A stretch of DNA of 64,000 bases from an uncultured Dorea sp. (GCA_910585725.1 CAJUFA010000005.1:62001-126000), one strand, 5' to 3'; positions 43,804 through 53,123 are shown, counted from the stretch's first letter. Made by a program: numbers and translations. The notes: a model not told the origin generated them from the letters alone.

Positions 43804-46800
43804 TCACAAACGAACCGGTTTCGCGGTAATACTGTAGCCGTCGCTTTGTATTGAAAATTTGTTGTTATGCATAATATCTTCTCCTTCCGCAAATTCAAAT
43901 AAATGACCAAGCCTCCACGGTTTGTGCAACGGCATTCCATCTTCTCCAATAACCACATAGATGATCTCATATCTCGCAGCATTCTGACATCCGAAGCGCA
44001 GCTCGCTATCAGACAGAGAAAACGCAATATCCTCATTTCGTGACGCTTTGACTTCAACATATTGAATACCGCCATATTCATCAATATATTTGATGTCGTA
44101 CCCGCAAGTATCGTCGCCCTCTATACTATGCCCTGCTTTTTCCGCATTTCCAGATACCCATATTGCGTCTGGATAAAGCTCCTTTAATTCCTTGAATACA
44201 TATGCTTCCCCTACCAAACCGATTTCCTGTTTTTTCTTATCAGAACTTTCGTTGTAAATTTTCCTATGGTGTTTCCGTTGTTTACCGGAAGCGTCTTGCC
44301 CTACTTTACTATTCGCCGATTGAGTTGAAACTTTAGAAAACCCATCTGAAGGCATTGAAAGTACCTTTTCTGCCAAACCTCTAAATACCTGCTCCTGACT
44401 CGGCTCAGAATTCTGTTCCGGCACTATTTCTTCTTGCGGACTGCACAATTCTTCAATACGGCCAAAGACTAAATATGCTTCTATTTTGGACTTTGAATAG
44501 CGACACTGTAATTTTTCATATTTATCTCTCGATAACTTTAACTCTTCTTTTTTAATCAAATCAAAAACAGCCTCCGACGAATACCCGTCTAATACTGCAA
44601 ATCCTACGTCGCATTCATCCTCAAACAACTTGTCTATGTCAACAAACAATGAATTTTTGACTGCCGGCTCAAGGTAGATATATTCCTCCTTGTACTTATC
44701 GTAAAGCTCGGCGCATCTTTCATCATTCTTTAGTTTATCTATAAGATACGCCTGGTACTTAGGGAGATAATTTTTCATCTTTATTCTAAGTTTGTCCGTC
44801 CAATACTTTGTAACATCAATCGTATGAACTGCCGCTGCATTATACTTATCGATATCAATTCCCAAAGCACTAAAGATTGGAATTAAAGCCTTAATGCTCT
44901 CATATGAACTCAAATCCTCGTATTTAACACCTGCGTCGACCCCCTCTTTTAGGCAAAGCGCGGCAATCAATTTGTCGGCAGGCGAAGACGTAATCTCAAT
45001 ATCTGACACATGAAGAACTTCAGCGATTATCATCCAAAATTCATCACGCAGATCAATCTCAAAATTGAATCGCTTCCTGGCTTCAATCAACAATTCGAGA
45101 TTCTCATCACCTTTATCCAAACGCATTTTCTTTTCACGTACCGAATCCTCTTCTCTAAAAAGATCTCTAAAAAAATCTTTATCCTCATTTACATCCAGTA
45201 TAGCAGTAATAAGTTCTGCAACCGCGTCTGCGAAATCAAAAGACTGACGCAGTTCACTAAAAGTATTAACCTTTTTTGGTACGCATATATATGAAGGGCT
45301 GCTCTCTCTTAAATATACTGTTTCGTAATCGTTCAACACTGAATTCTTTTCTTCATCTCCGTCCTTACATTTTATGCTGATTTTACTGCAAAGTATGATT
45401 TTTGAAGACTTCAATCTTCTAAAATCTGCGCTCGCATGCTTTAATGTCATTCTGCAGGCAAAAACATACGGAATAAAACACATATATTCTTTCTTAAACG
45501 CCTCATTAAGAGGATGAATCTCCGGGACACCGTTTACTTCAATATTTGTATATTCCAAAGGATTAACGCCAAAAAGCTTTTTTATCTTATCCTCGCCAGA
45601 CCTGGCGTCAATGTCAAACATATTAAAGCTTTTCAGTATTTCGTTACTAAATACTCTTTTATCAGCATAACGTGCTTCCGAAATAGGTACGTATCGTTTG
45701 GTTTCTCCTTGCCTTGCCGCCACCATACCATTTTTTTTAAATTCGTCATATGCTGGATTGTTCTTTTTATATTCCTCGGGAGAATGGCCGTATCTGATGA
45801 TTTTTCTATACAGTCCACGTGCTTTTTTACATTCTGGGTCAAGCTCCGGCAACTTCATAAGCATTTGATAAACAACGACATTGTTCATCTCCTGAAAGTC
45901 ATCGGAAACACCGATTCTACTTAATACAGCGTCAACTTCTTTTCTGCAGTTTCTTCCAACGATCTCATTTATATAGGCATACTCGATCTTTGGCGCCAAT
46001 ATAAACGGAGCAAACGAATTCTCCCCAAAACAGCAATATTCCGGAACTTCTTTTAGCCCGTTCTCGTCAGGCAGCCATTTTGTTTCGGAAAGATAGTGGC
46101 GTAAATAGGATTTTATATATACAGGCGCAACTCTTCGTTCATTCTGCTTCAACCCAGGCCACCCGCTTATGTATGCAAAAGAATTCCTTTCTTCAGTTTC
46201 CGAATTAATTCGACTTCCTATTTCGTTGTCCAAAATGAACCATGCCAACAAATCATTAAACGCCGCTTTCTCGAGAATCGTTTCAAAATTTTCAAAAAAA
46301 CCAACCGATACCTCTTTGATATTTTGAAACTCCCGATTATTGTACCAACGATTATCAGTCTGGACATATAATGGATAGCATATATTAAGGAATCTTGAAC
46401 GCTCCTCGCCGACAAGATTCTTCTTCACCAATCTCGGATATTTTGAAACGCCAATCCACTCCAGGAATCCTACGACGGTATTTTTATCCTCGCAATCAAT
46501 ATGTAATGCTTCAAAAGCAACAAAATAATTGGAATAAAGCCCTACTATCCTTTCTCCAAGTTCATTGCCGTACTCACTGCCAATGTAACATTCTTTTGCG
46601 GAATGAATTGAACCGTCGCGGCAGATAACTTTTACGTTAAAATCCGAAATGTCATGTCTTTCTTTAAGATTATAGTAATTCCACAACCAATTCAGAATAT
46701 CAGAACACTTATCAACAGACGCCATATTTTCATCGACCTGATTTACGACTCCCCGTAACAAACGGTCAAAACTATATTCTTCCAGATTATATCTGGATAA

Positions 46801-48441
46801 AGCCGTCGCCAAGTTTCTGCGGTTGTTATAACTTAACCCAAGATTTTTATAGAGCGTGTGCTCCATTTCCTGATTTAAAAATCTAATCTCTACCCACTCC
46901 GGCAGGGCAATCACCTGATCTTCAACCGGTATAGGATACACCGTTGCATAATCGCAAATGCTGCGTCCGTCGTTATCCTCGATAAGATGTGGAAATATAC
47001 GTCCACGTTCGTCACGATACTCTCGATTGATCAAAGCTATCAGCTTAACCTTATCAAATAACGTATAGTATTCAATATCTTTGTTCAGCAAATGACAAAA
47101 TTCAACATAATCGTAGAAATCTATGTTTAAATCGGATTTTATATATTTTTTATAAAAATCGTTATCCAACGACTTCAAAAGTGTAGAAAACACTTTCGGA
47201 TTAAGAACATCTGCAAATAACTCCTCAGAATATCTTGGATTATCATTTATAGAAATATACACATTCGCAATTGTGGGAAGTATTTTCTTTTTATATACTT
47301 TCTCTTTTAGTAATTCGTCTAGTTTATATACATTTTTCAATACAATGTCCATGTCCGAAGTAATAACCAGACTCAAGGGCCTGTAATCACATTCTTTTTG
47401 CTCTTCCGAAATATCTACCGCTGTCTGCACCATAAAATCAGCCAGCAATGGGATTAACTGCTCATTAACCCGGCTCTTTTTCTGCAGGCTGTTTCTATCA
47501 CTTGTTAATTCAAATGTTCCATGAATCAAAGCGGGAAATCCAAGTTTCACATCGGTTTTAAAATAGGAGTACAAAACTTCTCCCCGACGTTCTTCCGTAG
47601 AATCATACGCAATAATAAATTCATAATCTTTATCATCACCATTTTCATCTTTGACACTCCCTGTTTTCTTGTAAAGCCTCCAGCTTGCGCACTCTGTTTC
47701 ATTCGTGTTTTTATCACAGGTCTCGATGATTACGTCATTTCCTTCTGAAACCTTATAAAAAACTTTATGATAGCCATTGCATACAATTTCAATTTCCTTC
47801 AGATTCGGCAAAAAAACCAATTCCTCAAACTCAAGATTTACAATCTGACCTTCAATAATATCTGCAAGATCTTCTCTACATTCCATAATTATACTTGTAG
47901 AAAAGCCGTCTATCAAAGCGTTGTCTCCGCTCAAATCCGGACATGCCAGCGTAGCAATAGGCCAGGGATCTCCCGATAACGCGGCCATTTCCTCGCGAAG
48001 TTCCGTCTTTTCATCAAGAATAGACTGTAAAAATTTCTTCGCATATTCTTTAGAAAACCGAATAGTAAAGTCTTTAGAAGCAACGGTAACTGCATTTGAC
48101 CAAGTTAAAATAGCTCTAAATCCTAAACCTTTGCAGCCAATCTTGTTGGCATGTATCTTTTTAGGACTGGCGTTCGGATAAAGCAACGATTTAATCCCTC
48201 TAAAACTAAACGGTTTGCCTGTATTAGATACCGATAAAGTTTTTCCGTCAAATCTAATCTGTACTTTGCCTGACGAACCTTTTGCTTCATCATCGGCATT
48301 CTGAAGCAATTCGAACATTTGCCTTCCCTCATAATCTTTTGAGAGACCACATTCCCTGTTATATCCGCTAACGATTTCTTCAGCAGAGTCAAGATATTTT
48401 CTTCGTATTTTATCTATTTCGTCTTTTATCTGATCGTACAT
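43804..48441 (-). CDS. Sacsin-type HATPase protein with C-terminal DUF3883 nuclease-like domain
   Basis: A 1545-residue protein. The N-terminal 110 residues form a GHKL/Hsp90-like ATP site: ELLQNADDE at 44-52 (N box), SNTGKPF at 72-78 (G1 box) and GCKGLGFR at 102-109 (G2 box), as in sacsin-type ATPases. The middle 1200 residues are unassigned. The C-terminal 138 residues look like DUF3883, a restriction-endonuclease fold: Glu1412 in GLVGEAY, Asp1449 in GYDI and Glu1463-x-Lys1465 in YVEVKAS make a plausible metal-binding core. Such fusions are frequent in defence islands. It is transcribed first, ahead of the Mod methyltransferase. The upstream region is unusually repetitive. A specific biochemical role is inference. 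Confidence 0.82.
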   Translation of the reverse strand: MYDQIKDEIDKIRRKYLDSAEEIVSGYNRECGLSKDYEGRQMFELLQNADDEAKGSSGKVQIRFDGKTLSVSNTGKPFSFRGIKSLLYPNASPKKIHANKIGCKGLGFRAILTWSNAVTVASKDFTIRFSKEYAKKFLQSILDEKTELREEMAALSGDPWPIATLACPDLSGDNALIDGFSTSIIMECREDLADIIEGQIVNLEFEELVFLPNLKEIEIVCNGYHKVFYKVSEGNDVIIETCDKNTNETECASWRLYKKTGSVKDENGDDKDYEFIIAYDSTEERRGEVLYSYFKTDVKLGFPALIHGTFELTSDRNSLQKKSRVNEQLIPLLADFMVQTAVDISEEQKECDYRPLSLVITSDMDIVLKNVYKLDELLKEKVYKKKILPTIANVYISINDNPRYSEELFADVLNPKVFSTLLKSLDNDFYKKYIKSDLNIDFYDYVEFCHLLNKDIEYYTLFDKVKLIALINREYRDERGRIFPHLIEDNDGRSICDYATVYPIPVEDQVIALPEWVEIRFLNQEMEHTLYKNLGLSYNNRRNLATALSRYNLEEYSFDRLLRGVVNQVDENMASVDKCSDILNWLWNYYNLKERHDISDFNVKVICRDGSIHSAKECYIGSEYGNELGERIVGLYSNYFVAFEALHIDCEDKNTVVGFLEWIGVSKYPRLVKKNLVGEERSRFLNICYPLYVQTDNRWYNNREFQNIKEVSVGFFENFETILEKAAFNDLLAWFILDNEIGSRINSETEERNSFAYISGWPGLKQNERRVAPVYIKSYLRHYLSETKWLPDENGLKEVPEYCCFGENSFAPFILAPKIEYAYINEIVGRNCRKEVDAVLSRIGVSDDFQEMNNVVVYQMLMKLPELDPECKKARGLYRKIIRYGHSPEEYKKNNPAYDEFKKNGMVAARQGETKRYVPISEARYADKRVFSNEILKSFNMFDIDARSGEDKIKKLFGVNPLEYTNIEVNGVPEIHPLNEAFKKEYMCFIPYVFACRMTLKHASADFRRLKSSKIILCSKISIKCKDGDEEKNSVLNDYETVYLRESSPSYICVPKKVNTFSELRQSFDFADAVAELITAILDVNEDKDFFRDLFREEDSVREKKMRLDKGDENLELLIEARKRFNFEIDLRDEFWMIIAEVLHVSDIEITSSPADKLIAALCLKEGVDAGVKYEDLSSYESIKALIPIFSALGIDIDKYNAAAVHTIDVTKYWTDKLRIKMKNYLPKYQAYLIDKLKNDERCAELYDKYKEEYIYLEPAVKNSLFVDIDKLFEDECDVGFAVLDGYSSEAVFDLIKKEELKLSRDKYEKLQCRYSKSKIEAYLVFGRIEELCSPQEEIVPEQNSEPSQEQVFRGLAEKVLSMPSDGFSKVSTQSANSKVGQDASGKQRKHHRKIYNESSDKKKQEIGLVGEAYVFKELKELYPDAIWVSGNAEKAGHSIEGDDTCGYDIKYIDEYGGIQYVEVKASRNEDIAFSLSDSELRFGCQNAARYEIIYVVIGEDGMPLHKPWRLGHLFEFAEGEDIMHNNKFSIQSDGYSITAKPVRL

Positions 48442-48465
48442 TTATGCTTCTCCCTGTATACACAA

Positions 48466-48494
48466 ATTATAGCCGTCAAATAGATGCACTTGAA
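48466..48494 (-). promoter_or_regulatory. Possible promoter of the ATPase/DUF3883 gene
   Basis: TATAAT (48466-48471) with a weak TTCAAG -35 (48489-48494) at 17-base spacing on the minus strand, 25 bases upstream of the start codon. Confidence 0.48.
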
Positions 48495-48498
48495 AGAA

Positions 48499-48525
48499 TA
48501 CAATTACTATAATTACAATTACTAT
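48499..48525. repeat. 12-base direct repeat, two copies
   Basis: TACAATTACTAT occurs at 48499-48510 and 48514-48525 with a 3-base gap, directly behind the candidate -35 box of the ATPase/DUF3883 gene. Confidence 0.8.
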
Positions 48526-48591
48526 CTTCCCGACCTCTACGCACTTTAAATTATAACACCATTGACAATATCGCTGCAACGGAGACTACCG

Positions 48592-48701
48592 CTCTTAAAG
48601 AATACCTCTTAAAGAATACCTCTTAAAGAATATAATACGCTCCAAAACGCTCCAAAATAAGAACCTGTCCCTTATATTTTGTGTTATACTATGTTATACT
48701 A
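48592..48701. repeat. Three neighbouring short tandem repeat blocks
   Basis: Within 110 bases there are three unrelated tandem repeats: CTCTTAAAGAATAC three times (48592-48633, last base of the third copy changed), CGCTCCAAAA twice (48638-48657) and TGTTATACTA twice (48682-48701). The remaining 48442-48790 intergenic DNA is AT-rich and holds no gene. The last block duplicates a TTATACT -10-like element about 90-100 bases upstream of the DUF3788 gene. Confidence 0.85.
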
Positions 48702-48790
48702 TCTAATATATTTTTGTTATCTTCGCTCTGCTATAACCTGCTCAAAGCAAATATCCACCGAGCAATTGGAATTTGGAGGAAAATATAAAT

Positions 48791-49210
48791 ATGATCGATT
48801 TACAAGACAAAAATTACCGTCCTACCCTTAAGGAAATAAGCGAATATGTCAAAACTCCTGTCTTTATGCAGTTTTGTTCAGAAATCAAAGACACTTATAA
48901 GTGCAATGAAAATATAGAATACAGTTCATGCAGTTGGGAAAAAGGTTGGAATATTAAATTTAAAAAAGCCGGAAAAACATTGTGTACTATATATCCTAAA
49001 GAATGTTATTTTAGAATTATGATCGTTGTAGGTACAAAAGAAAAAGCACCCGTTGAAGCAATTTTGCCGGAATGCACGGCTGAATTATATAATATATATG
49101 ATCAAACGCAAGAAGGAAACGGACAAAAATGGTTAATGATCGACTTGGAAGACAAAGAAAATTTGTATAACGATGTTATGCGTTTAATCAAAATTCGCAG
49201 AAACTGCTAA
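48791..49210 (+). CDS. DUF3788 family protein
   Basis: A 139-residue soluble protein resembling DUF3788: YRPTLKEISEYVKTPVFMQFCSEIKDTYKCNENIEYSSCSWEKGWNIKFKKAGKTLCTIYP, followed by FRIMIVVGTKEKAP and GQKWLMIDLED. Members are small and of unknown function, with a fold like phage or toxin-response YdhG/DUF1801 proteins. GGAGG lies 11 bases before the ATG at 48791. The gene is very AT-rich compared with the first 41 kb, which suggests recent acquisition. Confidence 0.72.
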   Translation: MIDLQDKNYRPTLKEISEYVKTPVFMQFCSEIKDTYKCNENIEYSSCSWEKGWNIKFKKAGKTLCTIYPKECYFRIMIVVGTKEKAPVEAILPECTAELYNIYDQTQEGNGQKWLMIDLEDKENLYNDVMRLIKIRRNC

Positions 49211-49227
49211 TTTAGTATAACTTAAAC

Positions 49228-49815
49228 CTATTTCTCCAAGCTGCCTTTTTGTATATTATCCTGAATAATCTGCTCCGTCACCTCAAATAGCCTTTCTGAC
49301 CCCAGTTTTGTTCTTCCCTGTCTCTTATAGACTTGTTCGGCAGTAACCTTATGCTCTTTCCAGTCGCCGCCATTATTACTGTTATTCAATATAAGCGGCT
49401 GGAAATTATCCATTGCATGCGCAAATTTAGATTCCGCCGTTTCGTACGCCTCAAATTCATCGAACAATGCCAAAAATTCCGTTTTTTGCTCTTCTGGAAG
49501 AATTGAAAATATACGCTCCTTTGCTGCGTCTTCCCTTGCTTTTTGTGTCTGAAGCCCTTCTGCATCATAAGCATAAGTATCTCCTGCGTCAATCTCAACA
49601 ATATCGTGAATCAGACACATAAGCATCACTTTTGTAATGTCTATATTTTCATTCGCATACTCCCTGAACAAATACGCCATTATCGCCATATGCCAGGAAT
49701 GCTCGGCATCATTTTCATTTCTGCCGCTATTTGACAAATGAGTCTGCCTGAATACATTTTTTACCTTATCAATTTCCAAAGAAAAAGCTAATTGCCTTTC
49801 TATACGCTTATCCAT
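49228..49815 (-). CDS. HD domain hydrolase (YfbR/HDDC2-like)
   Basis: A 195-residue HD-superfamily phosphohydrolase. Metal ligands are visible as AEHSWHMA (His residues near 39 and 42), CLIHDIVEIDAGD (His-Asp near 70) and an Asp in the HAMDNFQPLI segment near residue 137. The closest families hydrolyse deoxynucleoside monophosphates. It is convergent with the DUF3788 gene. Cellular substrate is not determinable. Confidence 0.85.
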   Translation of the reverse strand: MDKRIERQLAFSLEIDKVKNVFRQTHLSNSGRNENDAEHSWHMAIMAYLFREYANENIDITKVMLMCLIHDIVEIDAGDTYAYDAEGLQTQKAREDAAKERIFSILPEEQKTEFLALFDEFEAYETAESKFAHAMDNFQPLILNNSNNGGDWKEHKVTAEQVYKRQGRTKLGSERLFEVTEQIIQDNIQKGSLEK

Positions 49816-49844
49816 CTTGATACCTCCGCCTATCTCTCTTTACT

Positions 49845-49951
49845 GCAGACACTACCGGCCTTTTTCTATTACTCAATCATACAATCATCTACATAATATG
49901 ATACTGACGCTATAGCAGACGCTGCCAACCATTTCCTATTACTCAATCATA
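49845..49951. repeat. Degenerate 37-base direct repeat
   Basis: Two 37-base copies (49845-49881 and 49915-49951) share 31 positions, including an identical 16-base 3' part CTATTACTCAATCATA. They lie upstream of the HD hydrolase, 33 bases apart. Confidence 0.7.
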
Positions 49952-50005
49952 ACAGAAAAAGATCACTATATCAATCCACAGAAAACCGGAATCTGTACCT
50001 GCCTG

Positions 50006-50200
50006 TTATCGTAACTCTGTCAATTTCTGTACTGCCTCTTCCTTTGTTGACACAAAGAAATCATCGCCAGATCCAGAGCCGATTGCATGTCAACAATTAC
50101 CATCTCGTGTAGGCTTCCACACCTATTTCCTTCATTTTTTCAAAATCCTTCTTCCAATTCCGGTGTGTGATAAAGATATCATACTCATCTGCCCTCACCT
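50006..50200 (-). pseudogene. Possible remnant of a decayed gene
   Basis: The 435-base stretch 49816-50250 has no intact gene. On its minus strand a short piece reads DEYDIFITHRNWKKDFEKMKEIG up to a stop. After a frame change, a second piece reads DDFFVSTKEEAVQKLTEL up to a stop at 50006. Both look protein-like but cannot be joined without frameshifts. This is a weak call; the parent family is not recognised. Confidence 0.3.
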
Positions 50201-50250
50201 ATAGTCCTTCCGATGAAATATAATTTCTTCAATATTCCATTTCTCCAAAA

Positions 50251-50628
50251 TCAGGTACGCCTGCCTGTTCTGATAAATTCAATCAGCTTCTCCACATCCT
50301 CAAAATCATCATAATCTCCGTTTATCCCTTCACGATGATAGATGACTCCTGCCTTCTCGTTTGCCTCCAGACAGTCTAAAAGCTGCTTTTCTCCATACCT
50401 TTTTGCAAACAGGTTAAACGCATATGGCTTTATCTTCGTTAATAACCCTTTCCGGCAGTCTTCGTCGCACGCATAACAATGTCCAATCCCCTTTTCTAAT
50501 GAACATTTTCGGTTCTCACACCAGTCTTTATCCGGACATTCCCCGGAATTACAGCCCGCACAGTTGGTATTTTCCGAACATAAACAACAGGCAAGTCCGC
50601 ACCTGGCAATCCCCAATTCTCTTTTCAT
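50251..50628 (-). CDS. DUF3795 Cys-rich protein (third of three)
   Basis: A 125-residue protein with about 13 cysteines concentrated in the first 60 residues (ARCGLACCLCSENTNCAGC, then CPDKDWCENRKC and HCYACDEDC). A helical C-terminal segment contains FAKRYGEKQLLDCLEANEKAG. The pattern matches DUF3795, small proteins presumed to bind zinc or an iron-sulfur cluster. It follows the second copy by 6 bases. No function is known. Confidence 0.78.
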   Translation of the reverse strand: MKRELGIARCGLACCLCSENTNCAGCNSGECPDKDWCENRKCSLEKGIGHCYACDEDCRKGLLTKIKPYAFNLFAKRYGEKQLLDCLEANEKAGVIYHREGINGDYDDFEDVEKLIEFIRTGRRT

Positions 50629-50634
50629 CTTTAT

Positions 50635-50928
50635 TTACCCCTTGTATTCTTTTAAATTCTTCATCTGCATAGCATAGTCAGCTTCATTTTCTTCCTTCGT
50701 CTTGATCGGGTCTTCACGGTTATATCGACTACATGGCAACTCCTCACATTGACCGCAGTGCTCATATTTTCTTTGATTAATACAGCATTCATAAATATCA
50801 CAGCAGCTTTCTCTTGTGTATTCCAACCAGAACACCTTGCCTTTTATCTCGTCACACCCCAGACAATCTGCCGGGTAATACTCACAATCTGAACATACGG
50901 TACCGCAACAACTCGTCTTCTTTTCCAT
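50635..50928 (-). CDS. DUF3795-like Cys-rich protein (second of three)
   Basis: A 97-residue Cys-rich protein: MEKKTSCCGTVCSDCEYYPADCLGC, then ESCCDIYECCINQRKYEHCGQCEELPCSRY, with about 13 cysteines. The start at 50928 has AGGAG at 9-base spacing; another ATG two codons earlier is too close to it. It is sandwiched in tandem between two related genes. The spacing of Cys pairs differs between the three copies, so they are diverged paralogues. Confidence 0.75.
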   Translation of the reverse strand: MEKKTSCCGTVCSDCEYYPADCLGCDEIKGKVFWLEYTRESCCDIYECCINQRKYEHCGQCEELPCSRYNREDPIKTKEENEADYAMQMKNLKEYKG

Positions 50929-50944
50929 TGGCATTTTCTCCTAA

Positions 50945-51352
50945 TCACATTTTCCACTGGCACTCACTGCACTCTGCATCATGGATTGAAATAATTCCTC
51001 CACATTCCGGGCAGGTATAGTTCTCTTTTTGCTGTACCAAAAATGCCGCCATTCCCTGCTCTTTTACCATTTGGCTATTTTTCATCAAGCTGGCATGGTA
51101 GCGGATATTATAACTTTTTTCCAACCCTTTTACCTGCTTACAGGGATATTCAGAGCATTCAAAACAATATGTAATCTGCCGCTCCGCCACACAATTTTTA
51201 ATCCTGCACTTTCTGCAATGCTCTGGTTTTCCCTGGTCACTTTTCAAACAGTCTGCACAAGGTTTCTTATGATAGCAATGTTTATAACAAACCAGGCAGT
51301 TCATCCCACAAGGCGCAAACATAGCAGGCTCTATCTTTTCTGGCATCTTCAT
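50945..51352 (-). CDS. DUF3795-like Cys-rich protein (first of three)
   Basis: A 135-residue protein. The N-terminal part is Cys-rich (FAPCGMNCLVCYKHCYHKKPCADC, then HCRKCRIKNC and YCFECSEYPCKQ). A helical linker leads to a C-terminal zinc ribbon (YTCPECGG and AECSEC). The ATG at 51352 follows AGGAG by 10 bases and is preferred over an upstream one. It starts the three-gene DUF3795 run, 45 bases after the methyltransferase gene. Likely metal binding; function unknown. Confidence 0.75.
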   Translation of the reverse strand: MKMPEKIEPAMFAPCGMNCLVCYKHCYHKKPCADCLKSDQGKPEHCRKCRIKNCVAERQITYCFECSEYPCKQVKGLEKSYNIRYHASLMKNSQMVKEQGMAAFLVQQKENYTCPECGGIISIHDAECSECQWKM

Positions 51353-51397
51353 TCTCAAACAGCTCCTATAGCACTTTGCCGTCCGACAAAATGGCAT

Positions 51398-52003
51398 TCA
51401 CTTTCTTGCTGAAAAAAATAACACAGTACCTATTGTGTACGATTCAGTGTCAGTAAATCCAGCTGATTCAAAAAACAATTGAAGTTCCTTTTGGCTATAC
51501 ACCTTCACATCACCTGTTTTGGAAAATGGAAATACTACTGTATTGGCAAGCCATCGCACCACCGGAGAAAAAAATGGTTCAGCAATAAGGACTTTCCCGT
51601 TCTTCTTCAGTACCCGCATACATTCATTGGCAAAGTTCTGGGGTGTTTCAAAATGATGAAATGCACAAGACACCGTTATGACATCCATGCTCTCATTTTC
51701 AAAACCGAGAGGAGTACAAGGACTAGCCACAAATGTACAGGCCGGGTACCTTTCTCTGGCGGCGGCAATCATATTTTCAGAGATATCTATACCAAAAGCA
51801 TTGACGCTCGCCCTTTTGGAAAGCTCTCCAAGCAGATACCCATTCCCGCAGGCAACGTCCAGAATATAATCTCCATCCCTGAGCACAGCCTTTTTAATAA
51901 TCTCATCTTTATGGGGTCTTGTATAATTGCCCTCTGGAGCAGAATCATATTCCCACGCCATCTTATTATATACTTTTTGGGACTGTTCCGTCTTTTTCCC
52001 CAC
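51398..52003 (-). CDS. Class I SAM-dependent methyltransferase
   Basis: A 201-residue UbiE/Methyltransf_11-type enzyme. Motif I is ILDVACGNGYLLGEL (residues about 43-57), motif II FGIDISENMIAAARERYP, with DVITVSCAFHHFE and VLKKNGKVLIAEPFFSP further on. It is a small-molecule type, not a DNA methyltransferase. It is the first gene of a minus-strand run with the three DUF3795 proteins, which suggests a shared but unknown role. Confidence 0.87.
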   Translation of the reverse strand: MGKKTEQSQKVYNKMAWEYDSAPEGNYTRPHKDEIIKKAVLRDGDYILDVACGNGYLLGELSKRASVNAFGIDISENMIAAARERYPACTFVASPCTPLGFENESMDVITVSCAFHHFETPQNFANECMRVLKKNGKVLIAEPFFSPVVRWLANTVVFPFSKTGDVKVYSQKELQLFFESAGFTDTESYTIGTVLFFSARK

Positions 52004-52223
52004 AGCTATTCCTCCGAAATCTTATTTTCTGGTGAGTCCAGTTTACTACATTTAAAATAAACCGTCTATAGCAGGAACAGTCTTTTGGAGAAGAAAAATG
52101 TTTGGCCATGGTTTTGCCGGATTGTATCATCTGTAGTGGTCAAGCTTTTTTGTAACACTTGTGGCTAAAAAATTTGTTGGATTGTTGTCTGGATACTATC
52201 AAAAAGACTGCTCCCGCCGCTCG

Positions 52224-53123
52224 TTATGCTACCATTCTCGCCTGGTATAGTGTGTGGTAGCTGTTATGGCTGTGCGGGCGCACATGGTTGCAGGTGGCAT
52301 AGGCGAATTCCTCCACAGTCTGATACAGTTTCTCCTCTGTCCGAAATTCGTACAGATTGGTGCATTCGTTCTTCAGAGTGCTGAAGTATCTCTCCATCGG
52401 CGCGTTGTCGTATGGATATCCGGCCTTGCTCATGCTCTGGATCACATGGACAGATTCGCAAAACTCTATGAAAGCTTTTGACGTATACTGGCTCCCCTGA
52501 TCACTGTGCAGGATCAGACTTTCTTTTGCCGGACGTTGGGATTCTAATGCTTTTTCCAATGTGCGAATCGCAAGTTCGCTGGTGATATGGCGGTCCGTTA
52601 TGCTCGCCACCACGCTTCTGTCACGGAGGTCTATAATAGTACAGTTATAACGCACATCCCCATTTTTCAGGAACAGATATGTGAAATCCGTGCACCATTT
52701 CTGGTTCGGCTTGTCCGCATGGAAGTCCTGCTTTCATTTATTCTCGAATACCTTATGGGGCTTGCCTGGCTTTGTCCCCGGCTTTTTGGAGCGAACGATG
52801 GAGCGCAGACCCATCTGCGCGTTCATGTATTTATGGATAGTCACAGCGCTGTAGCTGTTCCCTGCCCGCTTTAGATAGGCGGTCATGCTGCGGTAACCGT
52901 CCACTCCATGATGGCTGTAGCAGATGCTGCGGATTTGCTCCTGGACCACCGCTTTTTGGGCATAATAATCTGCCTTCCGTTGCTTCCGGTGGTTATAGTA
53001 GGCATTCGGGCAGATCCCCAGCCGCCGCAGGAGCCAGCGGACGCCGAATTCCTCCTGATGATCATCAATAAATCGATAAGCCTCTAATCGATTTCCTTTG
53101 TAAAGAATGTCGCCGCTTTTTTT
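52224..53123 (-). pseudogene. IS3 transposase OrfB with premature stop
   Basis: OrfB is entered by -1 frameshifting from orfA at a run of seven A then G (53117-53123 on the minus strand). The frame reads SGDILYKGNRLEAYRFIDDH, HTH_21 region (GVDGYRSMTAYLKR), and the DDE integrase core (FTYLFLKNGDV, IIDLRDRSVV, LHSDQGSQYTS, ending NAPMERYFSTLKNE). A TGA at 52734-52736 interrupts the same frame between the HTH_21 part and the catalytic core. Transposition is therefore probably lost unless the stop is suppressed or supplied in trans. Confidence 0.85.

Noticed and set aside
48592..48701. Possible CRISPR array or plasmid iterons
   Set aside because: Repeat units are 10-14 bases, directly adjacent with no spacers, and of three different sequences. 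No cas or replication genes are near.
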